33,995 nucleotides of DNA, from the NCBI RefSeq assembly GCF_023074175.1, contig NZ_JADPKS010000159.1, forward strand, positions 1-33,995, given 5' to 3'. A program made the translations under genes and the position numbers. Shown one piece after another: positions 24,463-31,659 of this stretch; within the stretch, counting starts at the first letter, position 1, and the number at the start of each line of letters is the position of its first letter. The notes beneath the pieces were generated by a model. The model searched no databases. It saw only the letters and a program-made list of their open reading frames with translations, and had not been told where the DNA came from. Source of the stretch: Bradyrhizobium sp. 139. GTDB lineage: Bacteria; Pseudomonadota; Alphaproteobacteria; Rhizobiales; Xanthobacteraceae.

Positions 24463-24549
24463 TCCGGACCCGAAGGGTCGCGTCAGTGCAAAATGTGCAG
24501 CGGTTTTCCTTTGCGACAAACACAGAGCGTTTGCGCAGAGATCATGCTC
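24455..24549. repeat. Dispersed palindromic element overlapping a CDS end
   Basis: Ends GAGCATGATC (24455-24464) and GATCATGCTC (24540-24549) are perfect inverted repeats around a 75-base interior that includes the hairpin GACCCGAAGGGTC. The element is a longer relative of the one at 17261-17309. Its left end encodes the last codon and stop of the GGDEF protein. Lying between convergent genes, it may also act as a terminator for both. Confidence 0.85.
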
Positions 24550-24561
24550 AAACAATAACCC

Positions 24562-24813
24562 TTACAGCGTAGCCAGATCGTCCGGCACATTGCCGAATTT
24601 GCGCAGCAGCGTGGCGTCGCCGAATTCGCCGGTCATGGGATCGCCGCTGCGGCTGAATGCAACCGCGCCGGTATGGCCTGCACCGTGCGCCAGGATCTCG
24701 GCGCGCCGCAACGCGGCCGTCGAGCTCTGGCATTCCTCCGCAGCGCCCGCGACCGGCGATCCGTCGGCATCGATCAGGAAGGGCATTGCAACGTAGTAGG
24801 TCACATCCGACAT
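24562..24813 (-). CDS. Small conserved-looking protein of unknown function
   Basis: An 83-residue acidic protein starting MSDVTYYVAMPFLIDADGSP. It contains no membrane segment or signal peptide and has a two-part look: a beta-rich start and a helix AALRRAEILAHGAGHTGAVAF. The stretch ALRRAE followed by GAVAFSRSGDPMTGEFGDA suggests a compact alpha/beta fold. I do not recognise a named family, though I have seen similar small proteins in Bradyrhizobium genomes. It is the second gene of a small minus-strand pair, 21 bases after the gene at 24835, and it ends 12 bases from the dispersed palindrome. Confidence 0.6.
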   Translation of the reverse strand: MSDVTYYVAMPFLIDADGSPVAGAAEECQSSTAALRRAEILAHGAGHTGAVAFSRSGDPMTGEFGDATLLRKFGNVPDDLATL

Positions 24814-24834
24814 GGCGTTGCTCCGGTGTTGAAC

Positions 24835-25053
24835 TTAGACGGCGCTGCTCTTGCTCCGCATCTTGCTGGGCGCGGTCTCGGGAATGCAGCCGGCTGAGAT
24901 CGCCGCCCGCAATTCTTCCAGCTCTGCTTCCAGATATTCGTTGGCCATGATCAGCGCCTTGATGGTGCTGCGCAGATTGCCGTCGCACATGGCGATCGCC
25001 TGATCGCAAGCTTGTTCATAATGGCTGTTGTCGAGAAGGGCGGTTGCCGACAT
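24835..25053 (-). CDS. Small helical protein of unknown function
   Basis: A 72-residue protein beginning MSATALLDNSHYEQACDQAI. Most of it is predicted helix, with a heptad-like stretch ALIMANEYLEAELEELRAAI that may form a coiled coil. Two or three cysteines occur (CDQ, MCDGN, GCIP). I chose ATG 25053 because AAGGACA lies eight bases upstream; a longer frame back to 25125 adds a basic tail without support. No family is recognised. It is followed 21 bases later by the small gene ending at 24562, probably one transcript. Confidence 0.6.
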   Translation of the reverse strand: MSATALLDNSHYEQACDQAIAMCDGNLRSTIKALIMANEYLEAELEELRAAISAGCIPETAPSKMRSKSSAV

Positions 25054-25169
25054 CTGCGTTGTCCTTGGGCGTTTTCCTGGGGCTCTGGGTGCTCGAATGT
25101 TCTTATTTTGTTCTTTTCGAGTCAAGCGGATTTACATGCGGCGAGCCGCCCCAAAACTTTCCCTGTGGA

Positions 25170-25376
25170 TCAGGCGATGATGTCGGGCGTGATCTGGTCT
25201 TCGATGAACGCGATACGGTCGCGCAACAACAGCTTGCGCTTCTTCAGCCGCTGTAACCGCAATAGGTCGGGGGCAGGCGATTGATGCAGTGCATCGATCG
25301 CCGCATCGAGATCTCGGTGTTCCTGCTGCAACCGGGTGAGCTCGGTTTCGAGCTCACGCTCGTCTTCATTGGTCAT
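25170..25376 (-). CDS. DUF465 (YdcH-like) small protein
   Basis: A 68-residue, almost entirely helical protein with the DUF465 pattern: LETELTRLQQEHRDLDAAID, then a proline-containing turn, then LLRLQRLKKRKLLLRDRI. This predicts an antiparallel helical hairpin. Function is unknown for the family. ATG 25376 is chosen because the family signature begins directly after it; an upstream in-frame extension to 25514 shows no family likeness. It is divergent from a second DUF465 gene at 25706. Confidence 0.85.
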   Translation of the reverse strand: MTNEDERELETELTRLQQEHRDLDAAIDALHQSPAPDLLRLQRLKKRKLLLRDRIAFIEDQITPDIIA

Positions 25377-25705
25377 GTTTGCGGTGGCCGAAAACCCGAT
25401 AGACGTGAGATTCAAGGCTGTGGATGCCCTGTGGAAATTATCGTCCTTGCGCGGCGTGATCGCAAGCGATCTCGGGCCGCCGTTCACCGAACTCTCGCAA
25501 GATATTTCGAGCATTCGCTGCGGCGTTGCGCAAGCATGTTGATATCATGGATTTTTCCAGCGTGGTTCCTTACTCACGCTTCGTTACATATGAATTTTCA
25601 AAAATGACACTGCGACTATGGATACCCATCGACAGAACGAATCGGTGCTGTACACTTCCTCGTCCGGATCGAATCCAAGGTTTACCCCTACCGAGGAGGT
25701 TTCGA
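25377..25705. other. Divergent intergenic region between two DUF465 genes
   Basis: This 329-base stretch holds no gene I can support and should contain both divergent promoters. It is noticeably more AT-rich than its surroundings around 25500-25640 (for example ATATGAATTTTCAAAAATG). A small inverted repeat, AGCGTG/CACGCT, lies at 25559-25564 and 25575-25580. A strong ribosome site GAGGAGG (25693-25699) belongs to the plus-strand gene. Confidence 0.6.
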
Positions 25706-25888
25706 ATGACAATTCAGGCACATCTGGTTGAATTGGAACGGAAGCACAAAACGCTCGAAAACGAATTGCACGAAGCTCTCGTGCACCTTTCAACAGACGA
25801 CCTGCGAATTGTTGAGTTGAAGCGACGGAAGTTGATGGTCAAGGACCAGATCGAGCGCCTGAAGCACAATGGCGACACGCTCCACTAG
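25706..25888 (+). CDS. DUF465 (YdcH-like) small protein, second copy
   Basis: A 60-residue helical-hairpin protein, beginning MTIQAHLVELERKHKTLENE and containing LRIVELKRRKLMVKDQIERL, a close match in layout to the DUF465 protein at 25170. ATG 25706 has a near-perfect GAGGAGG six bases upstream, which suggests strong translation. Function unknown; the paired paralogues might be differently regulated versions or form hetero-oligomers, which is speculation. It stands alone on its strand. Confidence 0.88.
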   Translation: MTIQAHLVELERKHKTLENELHEALVHLSTDDLRIVELKRRKLMVKDQIERLKHNGDTLH

Positions 25889-25956
25889 TAACCCCCTGTA
25901 ACAGCGTAGAGTTGAACATACCCTTTCACGCAAGGGTGAGAGCTATTGCACTCATC

Positions 25957-26010
25957 CTTGCTGGAAGGTGCGCACTTGCTGGAGGGTGCGCACTTGCTGG
26001 AAGGTGCGCA
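25957..26010. repeat. Three tandem 18-bp units
   Basis: CTTGCTGGAAGGTGCGCA is repeated at 25957-25974, 25975-25992 (one base changed) and 25993-26010. It lies 10 bases beyond the stop of the FAD oxidoreductase gene, in the gap before the DUF465 gene end. A short CCCTT/AAGGG hairpin (25921-25935) precedes it. Confidence 0.9.
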
Positions 26011-26020
26011 CCGCGCAAAA

Positions 26021-27139
26021 CTATTCGCACGACGCCTGGACGTTTGCGAGCTCGGCGACGTGATCCGCGATCGCTAGCGATGACGTCAGTCCCGGCGATT
26101 CGATGCCGAACAGATTGATCAGGCCTTCGACGCCGTGATCGCGCGGGCCCTGCATCAAAAAATCCTGCGTGGCCACCGCCGGCGGCACGATCTTCGGGCG
26201 AATGCCTGAATAGCTCGGCATCAGCGCGCCGTCGGGCAGCGTCGGCCAGTATTTCCGGATCGCCGGATAGAAGCGCTCGGCGCGTGATGGATCGACCTCG
26301 TAATTGATCGTCTCGATCCACTCGACGTCGGGGCCGAAGCGCGCCTGCCCGGCCATGTCCAGCGTCAGATGCACCCCTAACCCACCCGGCTCGGGCACCG
26401 GATAGATCAGGCGCGAGAACGGTGCCTTGGCGTTGCAGCTGAAATAGTTTCCCTTGGCGAGATAGGCCGACGGGATCCGGTCAATTGGCATGCCGTCGAT
26501 GTGGCGTGCGACCGTAGTCGCCGAGAGCCCGGCGGCGTTGACGAGCAGGCTGCATTGCAGCGTCATCGGCGCTTCGCCGCCGGCCTCGATCTCGATCACA
26601 TCGCCGACGGCCTTGGCGCGGATCAGCGGGGTGTGAAACGCAAAGGCCGCGCCGGCGGCCTCGGCCTCGCCGCGCAGCGAGAGCATGTAGGCGTGGCTGT
26701 CGATGATGCCGGTCGACGGCGAGAGCAGCGCGGCATCGCAGGCGAGCGCCGGCTCCAGCGCGCGTGCGGTCTCGCCCGTGAGCAGCTGCATGTCGAGCAC
26801 GCCGTTGGCCTCGGCATGCGCCTTGATCGATTGCAGTTTCTCGGTCTCTTTGGCGCTGGTCGCGATGATCAGCTTGCCGCAATTCTTGTGGGGGATGCCG
26901 CGCTCATCGCAGTAGCGGTACAGCGCATGCTTGCCGCTGACGCACATGCGCGCCATCCAGCTCCCGGCCCGGTAATAGATCCCGGCATGGATCACCTCGC
27001 TGTTGCGTGAGGAGGTGACGGTGCCGATGGCCTCGGCTTCCTCGAGCACGATCACCTCGCGCCCGGCTTGGGCGAGCTTTCGAGCCACCGCGAGCCCGAC
27101 CACGCCGGCTCCGACGACGACGCAGTCGACCTTATCCAT
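26021..27139 (-). CDS. FAD-dependent oxidoreductase, L-2-hydroxyglutarate dehydrogenase-like
   Basis: A 372-residue flavoprotein of the DAO family, close in layout to LhgO, which oxidises L-2-hydroxyglutarate to 2-oxoglutarate and passes electrons to the quinone pool. The dinucleotide motif VVVGAGVVGLAVARKLAQAG (residues 6-25) binds FAD. Then follow SSRNSEVIHAGIYY, a segment with a histidine that is well conserved in this family, and the substrate-domain stretches PSTGIIDSHAYMLSL and KGNYFSC. The C-terminal FGIESPGLTSSLAIA completes the FAD site. The exact substrate is inferred from family likeness. It has no membrane segment, and the gene is divergent from the GGDEF-EAL gene. Confidence 0.85.
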   Translation of the reverse strand: MDKVDCVVVGAGVVGLAVARKLAQAGREVIVLEEAEAIGTVTSSRNSEVIHAGIYYRAGSWMARMCVSGKHALYRYCDERGIPHKNCGKLIIATSAKETEKLQSIKAHAEANGVLDMQLLTGETARALEPALACDAALLSPSTGIIDSHAYMLSLRGEAEAAGAAFAFHTPLIRAKAVGDVIEIEAGGEAPMTLQCSLLVNAAGLSATTVARHIDGMPIDRIPSAYLAKGNYFSCNAKAPFSRLIYPVPEPGGLGVHLTLDMAGQARFGPDVEWIETINYEVDPSRAERFYPAIRKYWPTLPDGALMPSYSGIRPKIVPPAVATQDFLMQGPRDHGVEGLINLFGIESPGLTSSLAIADHVAELANVQASCE

Positions 27140-27165
27140 GGCTGTGCAAGGTGTCTGCCAAAAGC

Positions 27166-27209
27166 GCCCGTGCCGTCGGGCCTGAGAACGACGGCGCGGG
27201 GCCGTTTTT
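27166..27209 (+). promoter_or_regulatory. Candidate attenuator-like leader of the GGDEF-EAL gene
   Basis: ACGGC (27191-27195) pairs with GCCGT (27201-27205), followed by a T-run (27205-27209), resembling an intrinsic terminator. The same ACGGC can pair instead with an upstream GCCGT at 27172-27176, and a third hairpin GCCCG/CGGGC (27166-27170, 27177-27181) competes. Stems are only five pairs, and GC-rich DNA makes chance pairing easy. Confidence 0.3.
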
Positions 27210-27228
27210 CGTTAAGGAAGTATTTATC

Positions 27229-27342
27229 ATGTCAGGGCAATTGCCGTATTTGGCGTCACATTTTTCTGTTGCGCATACAGGCGTTTACCCGATCCAAACC
27301 CGTGAAGCCAGACAATCCGACGTTGAAATCGCGGGTGGCTGA
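27229..27342 (+). CDS. Possible 37-residue upstream ORF (leader peptide)
   Basis: ATG 27229 has AAGGAAG (27214-27220) eight bases upstream, a better site than the one before the following gene. The ORF encodes 37 residues (MSGQLPYLASHF... ending VEIAGG) and its TGA overlaps the next ATG as TGATG (27340-27344), an arrangement typical of translational coupling. No homologue is recognised, so the peptide sequence itself may be unimportant. Confidence 0.35.
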   Translation: MSGQLPYLASHFSVAHTGVYPIQTREARQSDVEIAGG

Positions 27343-30026
27343 TGGCTGAGAAGAACTGGCACGTGGGCAGCACGCTTCCGATTGCTGTGCAGGCCGTCGT
27401 GTGCCTGGGCAGCGCGGTCGCGCCCGCGCGTGCCTTTGCCCTCTCGGACAGTTTCGCCCCGCCGAGCTATCTCGGCAAGCTCGATCCCAACGTGGTCTGG
27501 GAAGCCCTGATCGGCGGCATCGTCGTCTGTGCATTCCTGGCCGCGATCGCGCTGTGGATCCATTCCTCACTGCGCCGGACCAGACGCTTGCAGCTGCGGC
27601 GCAACGCCTTTGTCTCCTCCGCCATGAACAATCTCAACCAGGGCGTGGTGATGACCGACGCGCAGCGCCGCGTGATCTTCTGCAACGACCGCTATCTCGA
27701 TATCTATGGCCTGTCGCGGTCGGATCTCTGGGCCGACATGAGCGGGCATGACATCCTCAAGCTCCGTCGCGACCGCGGTATGCTCGACTCCAGCGATGAT
27801 GAATTCTATGAGAAGGCGGCGAGCCCCAACGGGCTGATCACCGAGCTGCCGGACGGGCGCGCCATCCTCGTGAAATATTTTGTGCTGCCGAACGGCGGCT
27901 CGGTGGCGACGCATCTGGACGTCAGCGAGCAGCGCAGGCTGTCGCGTCAGCTCGCCTCCACCAAGCAGTTCCTGGAAACCGTGCTGGACCATGTGCCGGC
28001 CTGTGTCGCCGCGAAGACCATCGAGGACGGCCGCTACATCTTCGCCAACAGCGCCTATGAGCGGTTCTGGGGGTTCTCGCGCGACCACGCCGTCGGCAAG
28101 ACTGCGCGCGAGCTGTTCGCGCCCGTCTCGGCAGCCAGCATCGAGGCGACCGATCGGGCGGCGCTGAATTCGCCGGACGGCCAGTTCCGCAATGAATTCG
28201 AGGTCGACCGCGCCGGTGAGCGGCGCATGGTTGCGTCTATCCGGATCGTGGTCCGCAACGAGCACAACAAGCCCGAATTCCTGATGCTGGTGTTCGAGGA
28301 CGTCACCGACCGGCGCTCGCTGTCGCAGGAGCTGGAGAGCACCAAGAAGTTCCTCGAGCTCGTGGTCGACAACATCCCGGTGGCGCTGATCGTGGAGCAG
28401 GTCAAGGACGGCCGCTATCTGCTCGCCAATCGCAGCGCGGAGACGATCCTCAACCGTCGGCGCGAAGACGCCACGGGCCTGACCGCCTCCGACATCTTCA
28501 ATCCCAAGGAAGCCAAACTGATCATCGCGCGCGACGAAGCTGCGATCAAGAAGCGCGGGATGATCACCGAGGAGCATCCGATCTCCACCAAGGACGGCCT
28601 GCGGCTGTTCCTGACCCGGCGGGCGACCGTGCTCAGCGATGCCGGCGAGCCGCAATATCTGATCAAGACCCACGAAGACGTCACCGACCGCCGGCAGACC
28701 GAGTCGCGCATGGCGCACATGGCCTATCACGACGGCCTCACCGATTTGCCGAACCGCGCCGCCTTCCTTCAGGCGCTGACCCAGATGATCGAGGCCTGCG
28801 AAGGCACCAGCGAGGAGTTTGCCGTCCTCTGCGTCGATCTCGACGGCCTCAAGGAGGTCAACGACGTCTTCGGTCATGCGCTCGGCGACAAGCTTCTGAT
28901 CGAGGTGGCCCAGCGGCTTCAGGACTCCGCGCGCGGCGGCGTGGTGGCGCGCCTGTCCGGCGACGAGTTCGGCCTCATCATCGACGGCAAGCAGCCGGAG
29001 GCGGGTCTTGCGCTGGCGCAGCAGATCGGTGATGCCGTGGCCGAGGACTTCCAGATCGACGGCCGCCCGGTTCGCGCCGGTGTCACCACCGGCATGTCGA
29101 TCTTCCCGCACAACGGCGCCGACGGCGCCTCGCTGCTCGCCAATGCCGGCGCGGCGCTGTTCCGTGCCAAGCAGAAATCGCGCGGCACGATCAGCCTGTT
29201 CCAGCCGGAGATGGACCAGCAGATCCGTGATCGCCGCGTGCTGCATCAGGACCTCTCGATGGCGATCAAGAACGGCGAGCTCTCGCTCGCCTTCCAGCCG
29301 CAGGGAGAGGCGGGCCACAGCGTCGCAGAGAGCGACATCATCGGTTTCGAGGCGCTGGCGCGCTGGCAGCATCCGGTGCGCGGTCAGGTCTCGCCGGCCG
29401 AATTCATTCCGATCGCCGAAGAGAGCGGCCTGATCGTCGAGATGGGCGAGTGGATTTTGCGCGAGGCCTGCCGCGAGGCAGCGTCCTGGCCGAAGCCGCT
29501 CCAGGTCGCGGTCAATCTGTCGCCGGCGCAGTTCATGCACGGCGACGTTGTCGGGCTGGTCCATTCAATCCTGATTGAGACGGGTCTGGCGCCTGGCCGG
29601 CTCGAGCTCGAAATCACCGAAGGCGTGCTGATCGAGGATTTCGACCGCGGACTTGCACTGCTGCGCCGGCTGAAGGCGCTCGGCGTGCGCATCTCGATGG
29701 ACGATTTCGGCAGCGGCTATTCCTCGCTGAGCTATCTCCAGGCGTTCCCGTTCGACAAGATCAAGATCGACCGCGCCTTCATCATCAATCTCGGCCGCAA
29801 TCCGCAATCGGCGGCCATCGTGCGCGCTGTCATCGATCTCGGCCACGGCCTTGAAATGTCGATCGTCGCCGAGGGCGTCGAGACCCTCGACCAGCTCGCC
29901 TTCCTTGCCAAGGAGGGCTGCGACGGCGTGCAGGGCTATCTGCTCGGCAAGCCGCTGCCGATCGGGAAATATGCCGGCCTCGTCGGTCGCGCCGAGACCA
30001 TGGAGCTTGCGCTCAAGACCGGCTAG
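27342..30026 (+). CDS. Membrane PAS-PAS-PAS-GGDEF-EAL protein (c-di-GMP turnover)
   Basis: An 894-residue inner-membrane protein. Two N-terminal hydrophobic segments (about 14-34 and 53-73) enclose a short periplasmic loop; three PAS-type sensor domains follow (about 85-200, 205-330, 335-455). The GGDEF domain reads SGDEF at 539-543 in place of GGDEF, and no RxxD inhibitory site precedes it, so cyclase activity is doubtful. The EAL domain starts at 670-672 (GFEALARWQHP) and keeps the residues needed for phosphodiesterase activity, with NLSPAQF, LEITEGVL, the DDFGSGYSSL loop, KIDRAFI, AEGVET and the QGY motif. I therefore expect c-di-GMP hydrolysis modulated by a PAS-sensed signal. The start overlaps a small upstream ORF. 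Confidence 0.93.
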   Translation: MAEKNWHVGSTLPIAVQAVVCLGSAVAPARAFALSDSFAPPSYLGKLDPNVVWEALIGGIVVCAFLAAIALWIHSSLRRTRRLQLRRNAFVSSAMNNLNQGVVMTDAQRRVIFCNDRYLDIYGLSRSDLWADMSGHDILKLRRDRGMLDSSDDEFYEKAASPNGLITELPDGRAILVKYFVLPNGGSVATHLDVSEQRRLSRQLASTKQFLETVLDHVPACVAAKTIEDGRYIFANSAYERFWGFSRDHAVGKTARELFAPVSAASIEATDRAALNSPDGQFRNEFEVDRAGERRMVASIRIVVRNEHNKPEFLMLVFEDVTDRRSLSQELESTKKFLELVVDNIPVALIVEQVKDGRYLLANRSAETILNRRREDATGLTASDIFNPKEAKLIIARDEAAIKKRGMITEEHPISTKDGLRLFLTRRATVLSDAGEPQYLIKTHEDVTDRRQTESRMAHMAYHDGLTDLPNRAAFLQALTQMIEACEGTSEEFAVLCVDLDGLKEVNDVFGHALGDKLLIEVAQRLQDSARGGVVARLSGDEFGLIIDGKQPEAGLALAQQIGDAVAEDFQIDGRPVRAGVTTGMSIFPHNGADGASLLANAGAALFRAKQKSRGTISLFQPEMDQQIRDRRVLHQDLSMAIKNGELSLAFQPQGEAGHSVAESDIIGFEALARWQHPVRGQVSPAEFIPIAEESGLIVEMGEWILREACREAASWPKPLQVAVNLSPAQFMHGDVVGLVHSILIETGLAPGRLELEITEGVLIEDFDRGLALLRRLKALGVRISMDDFGSGYSSLSYLQAFPFDKIKIDRAFIINLGRNPQSAAIVRAVIDLGHGLEMSIVAEGVETLDQLAFLAKEGCDGVQGYLLGKPLPIGKYAGLVGRAETMELALKTG

Positions 30027-30041
30027 CTGTGGATCCCGGCT

Positions 30042-30113
30042 CGCGTAAACAAAGCGCCTCAAAACAACAATCTGGAGCGCCGTTCCGATTTCATCGGGAC
30101 GGAAACGGCTCTA
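30042..30113. repeat. Likely dispersed intergenic repeat before the GlpD-like gene
   Basis: This stretch contains the near-palindrome CCGTTCCGAT/ATCGGGACGG (9 of 10 pairs plus G-T) and the text GCGCCTCAAAACAACAATCTGGAGC, which I associate from memory with a second Bradyrhizobium intergenic repeat. It ends directly at the start codon of the GlpD-like gene. Only one copy is in the window, so the assignment is tentative. Confidence 0.45.
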
Positions 30114-30116
30114 GTG

Positions 30117-31610
30117 ATGGCGGGCGCTCAGCTCCCATTCGACGGCTTCATGGCGGATTACGACCTTGCGATCATCGGTGGCGGCCTGAACGGCGTCAGC
30201 CTCGCGCGCGATGCGGCCGGCCGCGGCCTGCGGGTCATCCTGTTGGAGCAGGGCGATCTCGGCAGTGCAGCCTCGTCGGCAACGCCACGGCTGATCCACG
30301 GCGATCTGTCGGTGCTGGAGCGCCGCGGGTTTTGGCGGGTGCGCCGGGCTTTGGCCGAGCGGCGGACCTGGCTCCGGATCGCGCCGCATCTGGTCCGGCC
30401 GATGCGCTTCGTGATCCCGGCCCATTCCGACGAGCGTCCGCCCTGGCTGCTGCGCGCCGGACTGTATGTCTATGACGGCCTGACGAACCGGGGCGGGCTG
30501 CCGCCATCAGCAACCCTCGACATCACGCATCATCCGGTCGGCAACGCGCTGAAGCGACCGTTCGGCACGGCCTTCCAATATTCGGACTGCGTCGTCGACG
30601 ATTCCCGCCTGGTGGTGCTCACGGCACTGGATGCGGCCGAACGAGGCGCCGCAATCCGGACCGGGGCGCGTTGCGTGCGCGCCGATCGAACCGACACCTG
30701 GCGCCTTGCGGTGGTCGATCGCGGCCATCGCCGCGCGGTCACGGCCCGGGCGCTGGCCAACGCCACCGGCGGCTGGACCTCGATGGTCGCGAAGACCGTG
30801 CTGCGGCAGTGGCAGCCCGCCATGGCGGCGATGCAGATGAGCCAGATCATCGTCCCGCGGCTGTTCGAGTCCGATAACGTCTACGTCTTCCAGAACAGCG
30901 ATGGACGGCTGATCTTCGCGAGCCCCTATGAGCGCGACTTCACGCTGATCGGCACGGTCACGCACGCCTTCACCGGCGATCCCGCGATCGTCGCGATGCG
31001 AGGGGACGACGTCAGCTATCTCTGCGAGGCGGCCAGCCGTTATTTTCGGGAACGCGTCGCGCCGACCGACGTGGTGCGCGCAGTCTCCGGCGTCAACCTG
31101 ACGCTGGCGTCCGCTCGGCGACGGGACGGCACGACCCTGTTCCACGCGCGCCGGCGCAAGGCGCCGCTGATCACGATGTTCGGCGGCGACGTCACCACCT
31201 CGCGCCTGCGCGCGGAGCGGGCGGTGACGCGGCTGACACCGTTCTATCCGATGTCGCTGCGCTGGACCGCCGGCGCAACGCTGCCCGGCGGCGATTTTGC
31301 CTGGGATCGTTTCGACACCGAGGTCGACCTCGCGCGCGACCGTTGGCGGTTTCTGTCGGAGCCAGAGGCTCAGCGCCTGGTCGCGGCTTATGGCTCGCGG
31401 CTGCCCGCGGTGTTGGGCGAGGCGAAGAGCCGCGACGAGCTCGGCCCTGCCTTCGGCTCCGAGCTCACCGGCGCCGAGGTGCGCTATCTCATGAAGGTGG
31501 AATGGGCCCGCTTCCCCGACGACATTCTCTGGCGCCGTTCCAAGCTTGGCCTGACCATGCCTCAGGCCGACCGCGACGCCCTGGCCGCGTTCATGGCGAA
31601 TGTGAACTAG
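30117..31610 (+). CDS. GlpD-like FAD-dependent oxidoreductase with altered substrate site
   Basis: A 497-residue flavoprotein aligning end to end with aerobic glycerol-3-phosphate dehydrogenase, including FAD motif LAIIGGGLNGVSLARDAAGRG, the YSDCVVDDSRLV core and the C-terminal domain. However, key positions differ. E. coli GlpD HGGLRYLE (Arg54, Tyr55) reads HGDLSVLE (Ser65, Val66); SGVRPL (Arg317) reads SGVNLT (Asn327); FGGKLTT (Lys354) reads FGGDVTT (Asp358). These residues contact the phosphate and glycerol moiety in GlpD, as I remember the structure. The FAD fold is intact, so this is likely an enzyme acting on another substrate. Start GTG 30114 or ATG 30117 lies just after a repeat; ATG 30150 is also possible. 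It is co-oriented with the GGDEF-EAL gene upstream. Confidence 0.85.
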   Translation: MAGAQLPFDGFMADYDLAIIGGGLNGVSLARDAAGRGLRVILLEQGDLGSAASSATPRLIHGDLSVLERRGFWRVRRALAERRTWLRIAPHLVRPMRFVIPAHSDERPPWLLRAGLYVYDGLTNRGGLPPSATLDITHHPVGNALKRPFGTAFQYSDCVVDDSRLVVLTALDAAERGAAIRTGARCVRADRTDTWRLAVVDRGHRRAVTARALANATGGWTSMVAKTVLRQWQPAMAAMQMSQIIVPRLFESDNVYVFQNSDGRLIFASPYERDFTLIGTVTHAFTGDPAIVAMRGDDVSYLCEAASRYFRERVAPTDVVRAVSGVNLTLASARRRDGTTLFHARRRKAPLITMFGGDVTTSRLRAERAVTRLTPFYPMSLRWTAGATLPGGDFAWDRFDTEVDLARDRWRFLSEPEAQRLVAAYGSRLPAVLGEAKSRDELGPAFGSELTGAEVRYLMKVEWARFPDDILWRRSKLGLTMPQADRDALAAFMANVN

Positions 31611-31659
31611 GCCGTGAACCCATAAATCTGCCGGACGGGCGGCTTGTGGAGCATTGCTG

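Noticed and set aside
25957..26010. CRISPR array
   Set aside because: Units are directly abutting 18-mers with no spacers; the 15-bp units at 19385 are likewise contiguous and coding.
25912..26118. Small plus-strand ORF across the 18-bp repeats
   Set aside because: Its sequence is the translated repeat plus antisense of the FAD gene end, with no ribosome site.
27567..29564. 665-codon minus-strand open frame opposite the GGDEF-EAL gene
   Set aside because: No domain, skewed composition and complete overlap with a gene whose PAS, GGDEF and EAL motifs are clear.
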